Part shown: positions 16,014-23,682 of the stretch, in pieces
Layout of the letters: every line of letters begins with the position of its first letter
Numbering within the stretch: the first letter of the stretch is position 1
DNA from: G020354785 sp964461435
Lineage (GTDB): Bacteria > Bacteroidota > Bacteroidia > Bacteroidales > UBA10428
Direction of reading: 5' to 3'
Length of the DNA: 23,682 bases
Assembly: GCA_964461435.1 (NCBI GenBank)
Contig: CAYWUI010000043.1
Location: forward strand, 1-23,682
Notes under the pieces: generated by a model
The model's database searches: none
Told to the model about the DNA's origin: nothing
Seen by the model: the letters and a program-made list of their open reading frames with translations, nothing else
Program-made: the position numbers and the translations under genes

Positions 16014-16673
16014 TCAGGCTTGTCTTATTTCAAGTTTTTCTATTTGGCCATCCGATATCCGGGCATAAGTATATTTACCGTACCAGAGAGGGCCCGGATT
16101 AACTATTTTTGTTTTTCCAATTGTATCTATTCCTATGCCTTCATGTATATGCCCTGTAAAACAGACCAAAGGCTGATATTTTTCAATGAAGGAGCGTACA
16201 GCTTTGCTCCCTACGTGTATACCTTCCCTGACTTCATCACTCGTACTATTTATAGGGGGCTGGTGAGAAACAAGAATTAGATTTGATTTTAGAGTCATTC
16301 CCGAAACGGCATTCTTAAGTGCCGATTCAAGTTCATCCTCTGTAAATTCATTAGGTGTCCTGCCCGGACATGGCAACGATCCTGCCAGTCCGATTACTGA
16401 AAAGCCACCGACAGATTTTAAAGTACCATTTATATTGTATCCACCTTCGTCAAGAATTTTTTCTACCCCGGGATAATCACAATTACCTGAAACGGCAAAA
16501 ATGTTTGGATTGAATCTTTTTATATTTTCAAGTACCTTTGTTGCTTCTTTTTCCCTCCCAAAATGTGTAATATCGCCCGAAATAATTACTGCATCAGCTT
16601 CAGCCAGGACTTCGGAAATTTTGCTGATATTTTCATTCTTTCCGTGAATGTCAGTAAGCATGACAAACAACAT
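16014..16673 (-). CDS. Calcineurin-like metallophosphoesterase
   Basis: 219 residues, cytoplasmic, ATG at 16671-16673. All dimetal-site motifs are present in order: DIHG at 8-11, GDITHFG at 33-39, GNCD at 63-66, SHQPP at 136-140 and GHIHE at 174-178, with NPG at 192-194. The layout is that of small stand-alone phosphoesterases of the YfcE/Icc-like kind, which cleave phosphodiesters or phosphomonoesters. The substrate cannot be told from sequence. It is first gene of a probable pair with the DUF72 gene and is divergent from the methyltransferase across 180 bases of AT-rich DNA. Confidence 0.86.
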   Translation of the reverse strand: MLFVMLTDIHGKNENISKISEVLAEADAVIISGDITHFGREKEATKVLENIKRFNPNIFAVSGNCDYPGVEKILDEGGYNINGTLKSVGGFSVIGLAGSLPCPGRTPNEFTEDELESALKNAVSGMTLKSNLILVSHQPPINSTSDEVREGIHVGSKAVRSFIEKYQPLVCFTGHIHEGIGIDTIGKTKIVNPGPLWYGKYTYARISDGQIEKLEIRQA

Positions 16674-16802
16674 TATTATAATTGTATGAATTAATTAAAA
16701 AGTCAAATCTCCCTGAGTTTTTTAGACAATAATAAAATTAAGTTTTTTTGTTAACAAAGTAAAAGTTTTGATTTTAAAAATTATTCCGGAGAACTCATGA
16801 AA

Positions 16803-16810
16803 TAATTTTG
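16803..16810 (+). promoter_or_regulatory. Bacteroidota -7 box for the methyltransferase gene
   Basis: TAATTTTG matches the TAnnTTTG consensus of the Bacteroidota primary sigma factor exactly and lies 43 bases before the ATG at 16854. No TTG was found at the usual -33 distance, so the assignment rests on the -7 element and position only. Confidence 0.4.
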
Positions 16811-16853
16811 ACAATTTACGTCATAATAATCAGAAAACATAAAAATAATTATT

Positions 16854-17417
16854 ATGAAAGTTAAAAATACAATGTTAGGGGTCGGAAGGGAAATAATTCC
16901 TGATTTCGCATTTTATGGGATGTCCCTTTTCTTTAAGGTTTTTTATTTTTTAAATCCGCAGGATAAATATTTTCGCAGTCTCGGAATAAAACCGGGGCAA
17001 GTAGTAATAGATTACGGGTGCGGCCCCGGGGATTATTTAAAGTATGCTTCCGAAGCAGTGGGATCAGAGGGCAAGGTATATGCCGTGGATATTCATAAAA
17101 CTGCAATAAAATTTGTCGGCAGATTAATAAAAAAGAGGCAAATTAAAAATGTAATTCCTGTTCTGGCAGAAGGGTATTCAAGTAATATCAAAGATAATAC
17201 AGCTGATCTGGTATATGCACTCGATATGTTTCATATGATTGAAAATGCGGATCCATTCTTAAATGAGCTTAACAGGATAACAAAAAAAGATGGCATATTA
17301 ATCCTGGAAGACGGTCACCAAAAAAGGGAGCTCGCAAGAGAAAAGGTAAACAATTCCGGTAAATGGACAATTTTTGAAGAGACGGAAAGACATATAAAGT
17401 GCAGACCGGTAAAATAA
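16854..17417 (+). CDS. Class I SAM-dependent methyltransferase (UbiE/type 11-like)
   Basis: 187 residues. The SAM-binding motif I is VIDYGCGPGDYLKY at 51-64, followed by an acidic motif II (VYAVDIH, about 75-81) whose Asp would bind the SAM ribose. ADLVYALDMFHMI and DGILILEDGH give motifs IV-VI. An N-terminal hydrophobic stretch (FYGMSLFFKVFYFL, about 20-33) precedes the fold and may help membrane association or bind a hydrophobic substrate. The length is at the short end of the family but the fold looks complete. Substrate unknown: quinone, arsenite and small-molecule methyltransferases share these motifs. The cupin gene follows on the same strand after 35 bases, so they may be cotranscribed. 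Confidence 0.8.
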   Translation: MKVKNTMLGVGREIIPDFAFYGMSLFFKVFYFLNPQDKYFRSLGIKPGQVVIDYGCGPGDYLKYASEAVGSEGKVYAVDIHKTAIKFVGRLIKKRQIKNVIPVLAEGYSSNIKDNTADLVYALDMFHMIENADPFLNELNRITKKDGILILEDGHQKRELAREKVNNSGKWTIFEETERHIKCRPVK

Positions 17418-17452
17418 CCTATATTTATATACGTAATAAAAAATCTGTAGTT

Positions 17453-17797
17453 ATGGTAATTAAACATATGAAGGATGTATCGTATGAAGATATGTCGGCT
17501 TTTAAAGGAATCAGGAAGCAGATTCTTATTGGTCCCAAAGATGGATCAAATGAAATAGTAATGCGATATTTCAGTGTTGAGCCCGGAGGGAATACGCCTT
17601 ATCACATTCATGGTTTTCCCCATGTAGTAAAGGTTGAAAAGGGGAAGGGTGCCGTTATTGATAAGGATGGCAAAGAACATCCGCTGGAGTGCAACCAGGT
17701 TATTTATGTCCGCGATAATGAGATCCATAGTTTTAAGAATACGGGACGCGAAACATTTGATTTTATCTGTATCGTACCACCCAGAGGGGAGAAGTAG
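17453..17797 (+). CDS. Small single-domain cupin
   Basis: 114 residues from the ATG at 17453. The frame extends upstream to a GTG at 17399 inside the methyltransferase gene, but that adds a non-conserved tail, so the ATG is preferred. Cupin motif 1 is PGGNTPYHIHGFPHVVKVEK followed by GKG; motif 2 is YVRDNEIHSFKNTG, with its metal-binding His. In the usual pattern (G-x5-HxH-x3-E-x6-G) the Glu position is His here, giving a His-rich metal site. Such small cupins range from dioxygenases and isomerases to plain ligand-binding proteins; no enzyme assignment is justified. It follows the methyltransferase and ends 19 bases from the stop of convergent priA. Confidence 0.78.
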   Translation: MVIKHMKDVSYEDMSAFKGIRKQILIGPKDGSNEIVMRYFSVEPGGNTPYHIHGFPHVVKVEKGKGAVIDKDGKEHPLECNQVIYVRDNEIHSFKNTGRETFDFICIVPPRGEK

Positions 17798-17816
17798 CAT
17801 ATATTCAGAGCATTGC

Positions 17817-20300
17817 CTACAAGGGATCAACATCAGCAATTACCTGAAGAGATCTAAATTCATTCTTTAAAAGAAGTTCATTTATTGCAGTCCTGATAAT
17901 TCTTTTTGATTGTATACCTGATTTCTCTTTTTCCATCTTAAGTAATATCTTTTTCAGGTGCCAGTCCTTTATTTTATTAACTACAGGTGATTCCGGTCCT
18001 AATATTCTGTCATTGAATTTTTTTCTGAGAATGCCTGCAAGGAGGTCAGAAGCGTCATTTAACGTATGTTGTCTTTTATGTTTTAATGTCAGCTCAATAA
18101 GGCGGTAAAAAGGAGGATATTTGAATTTTTCGCGTTCTTCGAGCTGATCATTAAACATCGATTGATAATCATTTTTCCGCACATTTTGTATAATAGTGTT
18201 GTCGGGATGCGATGTCTGTATAATAACCAGGCCCCGTTCATTTTTCCTCCCTGCCCGGCCACTAACCTGCGCCATGAGCTGGTAGCTCCTTTCGTATGAT
18301 CTGAAATCGGGAAAATTCAGCATACTATCAGCATTAATTATACCTACTACTCTCACATTATTGAAATCCAGTCCTTTTGTGATCATTTGTGTTCCTATAA
18401 GGATATCTATAATACCGGCTTCAAAATCAGATATTATATGCTCATAGGATTTTCTTGTCCTTGTACTATCCAGATCCATTCTTTTGATCCTTGCTCCGGG
18501 GAAAAAAATAGGAATCTCATCTTCAATTTTTTCAGTTCCGAATCCCTGTGTTGATATTGAACTACTTCCGCAAACTCTGCATGACTCAGGTATTTTTATT
18601 GAATAGCCGCAATAGTGGCAGTTTATTTTATTGATATGTTTATGATATGTTAAGCTGACGTCACAATGTTTGCAGAATGGTATCCATCCGCACGTATCAC
18701 ATTTAATATAGGTTGAGAATCCCCGGCGGTTCTGGAAAAGAATGACCTGTTCTTTATTGTCAAGTGCATTTTTAACAGAATCCAGCAGCACAGTGGAAAA
18801 AACTGACTTCATTTCTTTTTTTAGGTGCGCTTTATGAATGTCAACTACCTTTATTTCAGGCATCTCGAGGTCCAGATAGCGTGTTTTAAGCTCAGCCAGT
18901 CCGTATTTGCCGGTCTTTGCATTATAAAAAGACTCAATAGACGGGGTAGCAGTGCCCATTAATACTTTGGCTCCATGGAACTTGGCCAGCATCACGGCAG
19001 CATCCCTTGCATGATATCTGGGGGCATAGTCTGATTGTTTATATGTGTTTTCATGTTCCTCGTCAATAATAATCAGTCCCAGGTTATTAAAAGGAAGGAA
19101 CAGTGAAGAACGGGTACCTAATATTACCCTGTATTGATCAGGAGATTGTCCGGACTGCCCAATGATATTTCTCCAAATCTCAACTCTTTCATTATCGCTG
19201 AATTTTGAATGGTAAACGCCTACTTTCTTGCCAAAAACACTTTTCAGCCTGTTAATTATCTGCGCAGTAAGGGCAATCTCCGGCAGAAGATACAGTACCT
19301 GTCTGCCTTCCTTTAGCTGTTTATTTATCAGGTGAATATAAATTTCTGTTTTTCCGCTTGATGTGACACCATGAAATAAAACAACACCCTTTTTTATAAA
19401 TGAATTCTCAATTTCATGCAGTGCTTTTTCCTGGTAATCATTTAAGCCTGAAAGTTCTCTTTGCTTCCGCGGCTCTTCCGTCAGCCTGCTGACTTCTCTC
19501 CTGCATGTTTCGAGTATTCCTTTCCTAACCAATGAATTTAATGTTGAGTCCGAAGCATGAGTGCTTTTAAGCAGCAGCAATTTGTCGACTTCCCTCGTGG
19601 GAGTCTTAACGCCGGGTTTTGATAAATTAAGGTAGCCAAGTAACAGTTCAAGTTGGCGGGGTGCTTTCCGCAGCAGTCCGATAATATTGTCAAGCTCCTT
19701 CTTTCCGGAAATCTCAGGGTTTAACCTGACACATGTCTGTAATTTTGGCTTGTATCTTTCTTTTAATTGCTCTTCCATGAATATTGCTCCCTTAGCAATC
19801 ATTGATTTTATTACTGGCATAATGTCCTTTTTGTTGGTAAGTGATTCAATTTTTCTTATGGTCACTGCATTATTTTTCTTAAGGACATCTAAAACCAGCA
19901 ATTCCGGTTTATTTAATTCTAAACCTGGATTATAAATTGCAGCAGGGAAGACCTTTGTTTCACTTTCTGATTTGAGTCCGGCAGGCAAAGCTGTTTTAAA
20001 AACCTCTCCTGTACTGCACATGTAATATTCAGCAATCCATTCCCAGAACTGAAGCTGAATTTCATTTACAAGTGGAACATCATCGAGTATTGACAGGATA
20101 TTTTTAATATAATAATCACCTGGTCTGATATTATGAACTTTTCTTACAAGCGCCGTATATATTTTGCGCTTACCAAACTGGACCGTAACTCTTGATCCGG
20201 ATTTTATTTTTACGGATTGTTCTTCACTAACTTTATAAGTAAAAAGATTTTGTACCGGCAATGGCAGTATAACATCTGCGTATTCAGGAAGATTACTCAT
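17817..20300 (-). CDS. priA: Primosomal protein N', replication restart helicase PriA
   Basis: 827 residues, the usual length in Bacteroidota. It is a 3'-to-5' superfamily 2 helicase that reloads the replisome at stalled or repaired forks. Domains: N-terminal 3'BD DNA-binding domain (about 1-105), winged helix, then helicase lobe 1 with Walker A GVTSSGKTEIY (311-321, Lys317) and DEEH (413-416). The zinc-binding insertion has eight Cys (534, 537, 543, 546, 561, 564, 574, 577), all present. Lobe 2 has GTQMITKGLDF (636-646) and QVSGRAGR (678-685). It begins at ATG 20298-20300, 42 bases after the stop of glgB on the same strand, so it may be partly transcribed from the glgB promoter. Nothing unusual is seen. 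Confidence 0.96.
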   Translation of the reverse strand: MSNLPEYADVILPLPVQNLFTYKVSEEQSVKIKSGSRVTVQFGKRKIYTALVRKVHNIRPGDYYIKNILSILDDVPLVNEIQLQFWEWIAEYYMCSTGEVFKTALPAGLKSESETKVFPAAIYNPGLELNKPELLVLDVLKKNNAVTIRKIESLTNKKDIMPVIKSMIAKGAIFMEEQLKERYKPKLQTCVRLNPEISGKKELDNIIGLLRKAPRQLELLLGYLNLSKPGVKTPTREVDKLLLLKSTHASDSTLNSLVRKGILETCRREVSRLTEEPRKQRELSGLNDYQEKALHEIENSFIKKGVVLFHGVTSSGKTEIYIHLINKQLKEGRQVLYLLPEIALTAQIINRLKSVFGKKVGVYHSKFSDNERVEIWRNIIGQSGQSPDQYRVILGTRSSLFLPFNNLGLIIIDEEHENTYKQSDYAPRYHARDAAVMLAKFHGAKVLMGTATPSIESFYNAKTGKYGLAELKTRYLDLEMPEIKVVDIHKAHLKKEMKSVFSTVLLDSVKNALDNKEQVILFQNRRGFSTYIKCDTCGWIPFCKHCDVSLTYHKHINKINCHYCGYSIKIPESCRVCGSSSISTQGFGTEKIEDEIPIFFPGARIKRMDLDSTRTRKSYEHIISDFEAGIIDILIGTQMITKGLDFNNVRVVGIINADSMLNFPDFRSYERSYQLMAQVSGRAGRKNERGLVIIQTSHPDNTIIQNVRKNDYQSMFNDQLEEREKFKYPPFYRLIELTLKHKRQHTLNDASDLLAGILRKKFNDRILGPESPVVNKIKDWHLKKILLKMEKEKSGIQSKRIIRTAINELLLKNEFRSLQVIADVDPL

Positions 20301-20342
20301 AAAGTTTTTTATTAATAAATATTTATTTCAATAAGTTATAGC

Positions 20343-22352
20343 TTAATGTACCTTGGGAGTCAGGATTTTTTTTAATACTATGCCACTTCTGCTGGGGAGA
20401 TAAAGTTTCAGGTATTCCGGAGAAGACAATTTGCTTGTTCTTACAGCAAAGTATAATATTGATTCATCAATATTTCCGAATCCACCGTATTTCTTTGAAT
20501 CGGTATTTAAGATTATTTTATACTTTCCTCCACCTGTGTTTATCCCATATTCGGTAAAAGATCTTGTAGGATTAAAGTTAAAGACGAACAGAAAGCCTTT
20601 TCTTTCGAAGGCCAGAACCTGATCACCGCGGTTGTCATGATAAAGCCGGCAGAAGGAATTGAAAATAATATCTGCATCCCTGAATATCTGAATCATATCC
20701 TTATCAAAATCTGCAAGGTAATAATATCGCAGGCTTGTATTCTTAAGGAGGCTCCACTGTCTTTTTGCATATTTGTATGACCAGTTATTACCTTCCCTGG
20801 GAAAGTCTATCCACTCGGGATGGCCAAATTCATTGCCCATAAAGTTAAGATAGCCGCCTCCTGAAGTTGCAATTGTCAACAGACGGATCATTTTATGTAA
20901 AGCCATGCCCCTGTCAATCATAATGTTTTGAGACTCTTTATTCATGAACCAGTACATTTCTTTGTCGGCGAGCCTGAACATAATTGTTTTATCGCCGACA
21001 AGAGCCTGGTCATGTGATTCTGCATATGAGATTGTCTTTTCATCCTTCCTCTTTTTGGTAAGCTCATAGAACATTTCCGTTACATTCCAGTTTTCATCAG
21101 GCACTTCTTTGATAATCTTAATCCAGTAGTCCGGTATGCCCATCGCCAGCCTGCAGTCAAATCCGAATCCCCCGTGTTCTACCGGCTCTGCAAGTCCGGG
21201 CATCCCGCTCATCTCCTCAGCAATTGTTATAGCACCTGGATTAACCAGGTGTATAAGCTTATTGGCTAGCTTAAAATAGGTTATTGCATCTTCATCCTGG
21301 TTATTATCGAAATACATGTCATAGCTTGTAAAATTCCTTGACAGACCATGATCGTAATAAAGCATGCTCGTTACCCCATCGAAGCGAAATCCGTCGATAT
21401 TATATTCATCTATCCAGTATTTACAGTTGGATAAAAGAAAATGTATTACATTATTCTTTCCGTAGTCAAAACACAAAGAGTCCCAGGCTATATGTTCTCT
21501 TCGGGGACCTTTGTGAAAGAATAAAGAAGGGTCACCATCAAAATTATTAAGTCCTTCAAGTTCATTCTTTGCCGAATGAGAATGCACCAGATCCATAATA
21601 ACGCCAATACCTGCGCCGTGTGCTTCATCTATTAACTTTTTAAGATCTTCGGGTGTTCCGAATTTAGATGAGGCTGCGAAGAAATTTGTCACATGATAGC
21701 CAAACGAGCCATAGTAAGGATGCTCCTGTATGGCCATTAACTGGATAGTATTATAATTGGCTTTAATAATTATTGGAAGGACTTTTTCCCTGAATTCATC
21801 ATAGGTGCCAATTTTTTCTTCTTCGGAAGCCATCCCTATATGGGCTTCATAAATAATAGGGATTCTGGAAGAATAGTCAATTTTACTATTATTCCATTTA
21901 TACGGTTCCCGGGGATCCCAGACCTGGCCATTATAAATCTTGGTACTGCCATCCTGTAACACCCTTGTTACATAGGAAGGAATTCGAAAACCATGCCCCC
22001 CCTTCCAGTATATTGATAATTTATATAAATCTTTATGATTCATTGCTTCCTGAGGAAGAATAATTTCCCAGTTATCACTGGTTGTTTTTTTAAGTTCAAA
22101 TTCCGGCAATTCCTGCCAGTTATTGAATTCTCCCACGATAAATATCCTTGAAGCATTTGGCGCCGATTCCCTGAAAACCCAGTTATTGTTTATTTTATGT
22201 AATCCGTAGTACAAATGTCCGCAGGCAAATTCTGACAAACTGTTAATGCTTATTGTAAGTTCCTTTTCTTTTTCCAGGGCTCTGTGATGCCTTACAGATA
22301 TTTTTTCTCTGTATGGTTCAAGCCACGGATCATTATTAATTATAGCCAGCAT
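20343..22352 (-). CDS. glgB: 1,4-alpha-glucan branching enzyme, eukaryote-like GH13 type
   Basis: 669 residues. It makes alpha-1,6 branches in glycogen by cutting and transferring alpha-1,4 chains. A CBM48-type N-terminal beta-sandwich (about 45-140: FRESAPNASRIFIVGEFNNW) precedes the TIM barrel. GH13 regions: DLVHSHS at 254-260, DGFRFDGVTSM at 320-330 with nucleophile D325, TIAEEMSGMP at 376-385 with acid/base E379, and AESHDQ at 444-449 with D448. The length, the start near the CBM48 domain and the AEEMSGMP form resemble the eukaryotic-type branching enzymes rather than the longer enterobacterial GlgB. That type is common in Bacteroidota. The start at ATG 22350-22352 is divergent from ribF across 162 bases. 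No glgA or glgC is in the window. Confidence 0.93.
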   Translation of the reverse strand: MLAIINNDPWLEPYREKISVRHHRALEKEKELTISINSLSEFACGHLYYGLHKINNNWVFRESAPNASRIFIVGEFNNWQELPEFELKKTTSDNWEIILPQEAMNHKDLYKLSIYWKGGHGFRIPSYVTRVLQDGSTKIYNGQVWDPREPYKWNNSKIDYSSRIPIIYEAHIGMASEEEKIGTYDEFREKVLPIIIKANYNTIQLMAIQEHPYYGSFGYHVTNFFAASSKFGTPEDLKKLIDEAHGAGIGVIMDLVHSHSAKNELEGLNNFDGDPSLFFHKGPRREHIAWDSLCFDYGKNNVIHFLLSNCKYWIDEYNIDGFRFDGVTSMLYYDHGLSRNFTSYDMYFDNNQDEDAITYFKLANKLIHLVNPGAITIAEEMSGMPGLAEPVEHGGFGFDCRLAMGIPDYWIKIIKEVPDENWNVTEMFYELTKKRKDEKTISYAESHDQALVGDKTIMFRLADKEMYWFMNKESQNIMIDRGMALHKMIRLLTIATSGGGYLNFMGNEFGHPEWIDFPREGNNWSYKYAKRQWSLLKNTSLRYYYLADFDKDMIQIFRDADIIFNSFCRLYHDNRGDQVLAFERKGFLFVFNFNPTRSFTEYGINTGGGKYKIILNTDSKKYGGFGNIDESILYFAVRTSKLSSPEYLKLYLPSRSGIVLKKILTPKVH

Positions 22353-22477
22353 CTTGTTGTTTATTACAAAATATAATTGAGCAGATAATATTCAATTTAT
22401 AACCAACAGCTGTTTATCTGTAATCAAGTTAATGTATTTTTGTTTAAAGATAAGAAACTAAAGTATTTAATTATTTA

Positions 22478-22485
22478 TAATTTTG
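22478..22485 (+). promoter_or_regulatory. Bacteroidota -7 box for ribF
   Basis: TAATTTTG matches TAnnTTTG exactly, 29 bases before the TTG start of ribF. The bases after it (CACC) are where transcription would be expected to begin a few bases later, leaving a 5' leader of about 20-25 bases. No clear -33 TTG was found at normal spacing. Confidence 0.5.
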
Positions 22486-22514
22486 CACCTTCAAAATAAA
22501 TTATAAAAGATAAG

Positions 22515-23447
22515 TTGAAGGTTTTTAATGATATTGAAAATTTTAATGCCAGAAATCCGGTAGTGTCCATAGGTATATTTGATGGTGTTCATGTAGGACA
22601 CAAGAAGATTATTGACCGCTTAAATGAGTTGGCAGTACAAAATAACGGAGAATCTGTTCTGGTGACACTGTGGCCACATCCCAAAGAAATTCTGGAACCG
22701 GAAAATAATAACTCGCTTTTGCTGACTACTAAAAAGGAAAAAGAGCTTTTGCTTGATAAATCAGGCATTGATAATTTGATTATTCTTCCATTTACCAGGG
22801 GATTCTCGCAATTAACATTTCAGGAATTTACCAGGCATTATCTTATTGATAAAATAAAAGCAAAACATATTGTTATAGGGTATAATCATTATTTCGGCAA
22901 AGACAGAAAAGGCAACTTTGAATATTTAAGTAACATATCAAAAGAATACGGATTCACTGTTGAGCAGCTTAGCCCGGTAATTATTCAAAAATCATATGTA
23001 AGTTCGTCCATAATTCGTAAGAACCTCGAAAAAGGCAATATAGAAGCAGCAAATAAATTTCTGGGGTATAATTATTTTATTAACGGTAAAATAATAGTCG
23101 GGGAAAAGATAGGAAGAAGATTAGGATTTCCAACTGCCAACATTGAGCTTGACGATTCACATAAACTACTGCCAAGGAATGGCGTATATGCAGTTAAAGC
23201 CAGGCTGGATGAAAGAGAATATAAAGGAATGTTATATATTGGTACCAGTCCGACTATAAAGAGCAGTTATTATAATAAAAAAATTGAGGTTCATTTATTG
23301 GATTTTAAGGGAGAAGTATACAAAAAGGAAATATGTGTTGATTTTATTGCAAGGATAAGAGACGAGAAAAAATTTGCAAGCGAAAAAGAGTTAATAATCC
23401 AGATAAATTCTGATAAATATAAGATATTGAGTCTTTTATCAAAATAA
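22515..23447 (+). CDS. ribF: Bifunctional riboflavin kinase / FAD synthetase RibF
   Basis: 310 residues. It phosphorylates riboflavin to FMN and adenylates FMN to FAD. The N-terminal nucleotidyltransferase domain has GIFDGVHVGH at 20-29 (HxGH-type), WPHP at 53-56, GYNHYFGKDRKG at 122-133 and SSSIIR at 163-168. The C-terminal riboflavin kinase domain has GFPTANI at 204-210, NGVYAV at 222-227, GTSPTI at 243-248 and KIEVHLLDF at 256-264, where E258 is the expected catalytic base. The length matches the family. The start is TTG at 22515: no in-frame ATG precedes the conserved N-terminus, and MKVFNDIENF is the usual beginning in Bacteroidota RibF. Confidence 0.95.
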   Translation: MKVFNDIENFNARNPVVSIGIFDGVHVGHKKIIDRLNELAVQNNGESVLVTLWPHPKEILEPENNNSLLLTTKKEKELLLDKSGIDNLIILPFTRGFSQLTFQEFTRHYLIDKIKAKHIVIGYNHYFGKDRKGNFEYLSNISKEYGFTVEQLSPVIIQKSYVSSSIIRKNLEKGNIEAANKFLGYNYFINGKIIVGEKIGRRLGFPTANIELDDSHKLLPRNGVYAVKARLDEREYKGMLYIGTSPTIKSSYYNKKIEVHLLDFKGEVYKKEICVDFIARIRDEKKFASEKELIIQINSDKYKILSLLSK

Positions 23448-23491
23448 ACGCCTATTTGGTAAAAAAACAATTTATTCATAACTTTTTAAGT

Positions 23492-23499
23492 TAATTTTG
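23492..23499 (+). promoter_or_regulatory. Bacteroidota -7 box ahead of leader copy 2
   Basis: TAATTTTG matches TAnnTTTG exactly, 45 bases after the ribF stop and 46 bases before the first mini-ORF of the leader. Copy 1 has a one-base variant (TAATTTTA, 8551-8558) in the comparable place, which supports both being promoters of the leader transcripts. Confidence 0.4.
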
Positions 23500-23544
23500 T
23501 ATTCTTATTTAAATTATTAAGTAATAGAGATAAAAAATAATACT

Positions 23545-23682
23545 ATGAAACGAACATGAATTTTTTTAATCATAAATTCACAAAAAAGCATGATTAAAAA
23601 AAATCATGCGAGAGCGAAGCGGTTGCGTTCGTTCTCAAATTTTTAATTAATTTATTTTTAAATAATTATAAAATTTTAAACG
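23545..23682 (+). promoter_or_regulatory. Structured leader, copy 2, at the window edge
   Basis: The same architecture as at 8585-8722. ATG 23545 opens the mini-ORF MKRT-stop, overlapping the ATG (23556) of MNFFNHKFTKKHD-stop. Stem 1 pairs CATGAATTTTTTTAATCAT (23555-23573) with 23590-23608, with one mismatch. The linker CGAGAGCGA is shared with copy 1 except for its first base. Stem 2 pairs GAGAGCGAAGCG (23610-23621) with CGTTCGTTCTC (23626-23636) with one bulge and a G-T pair. An imperfect AT-rich stem 3 uses 23637-23654 and 23659-23676. In copy 1 exactly 6 bases separate stem 3 from the start codon; here 6 bases remain in the window, so a start codon is predicted at about 23683. The gene it would control is not visible. 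Confidence 0.5.

Noticed and set aside
17399..17452. GTG start of the cupin overlapping the methyltransferase
   Set aside because: The added residues come from another frame of the methyltransferase end; the ATG at 17453 fits the domain.
20314..20327. 14-base perfect palindrome AATAAATATTTATT between glgB and priA
   Set aside because: Composed only of A and T in a very AT-rich gap; chance palindromes of this kind are expected.
23448..23470. Possible ribF terminator (AAATA...TATTT)
   Set aside because: Only five AT pairs, with no following U-run; too weak to call.

Overview
The window looks like a low-GC chromosome segment of a Bacteroidota bacterium, most likely from the Bacteroidales/Marinilabiliales side. 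The evidence is a type IX secretion C-terminal sorting domain next to a PKD-like domain, a FISUMP-domain giant protein, Bacteroidota-style -7 boxes (TAnnTTTG) in front of several genes, TTG starts, and a branching enzyme of the eukaryote-like GH13 type. There are no rRNA or tRNA genes, CRISPR arrays or intact mobile elements.

Left region (1-7749) is concerned with surface glycans. It holds the N-terminal part of a CotH-family lipoprotein (minus strand, running off the window), a 3' remnant of a UDP-GlcNAc 2-epimerase gene, a polyprenyl-phosphate-sugar-synthase-like GT2, two large multispanning GT-C-like membrane proteins on opposite strands, and a Wzx-type flippase. A GT2 that charges a lipid carrier, GT-C enzymes that would use it, and a flippase are a plausible functional set. 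They are not one operon: genes are convergent or divergent, and the epimerase remnant shows the locus has lost material.

Middle region (7752-14293): a small orphan nucleotidyltransferase-like gene and a broken minus-strand ORF, then a structured leader in front of a two-gene secreted-protein operon. The first protein is a short PKD-like T9SS cargo. The second is a 1604-residue exported protein built of four FISUMP domains and eight fibronectin-like repeats. A long perfect inverted repeat closes the operon.

Right region (14436-23447) is mostly housekeeping: a crotonase-fold protein lacking both hydratase glutamates, a DUF72 protein and a metallophosphoesterase (pair on the minus strand), a SAM methyltransferase and a cupin, then PriA and the glycogen branching enzyme (minus strand), and divergently RibF.

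The most unusual signal is a leader element present twice, at about 8551-8722 and 23492-23682. Both copies carry the same overlapping mini-ORFs followed by three successive stem-loops whose arms differ in sequence between copies but stay complementary. Copy 1 ends just before the PKD/T9SS gene. Copy 2 ends at the window edge, which predicts a related start codon almost immediately after base 23682.
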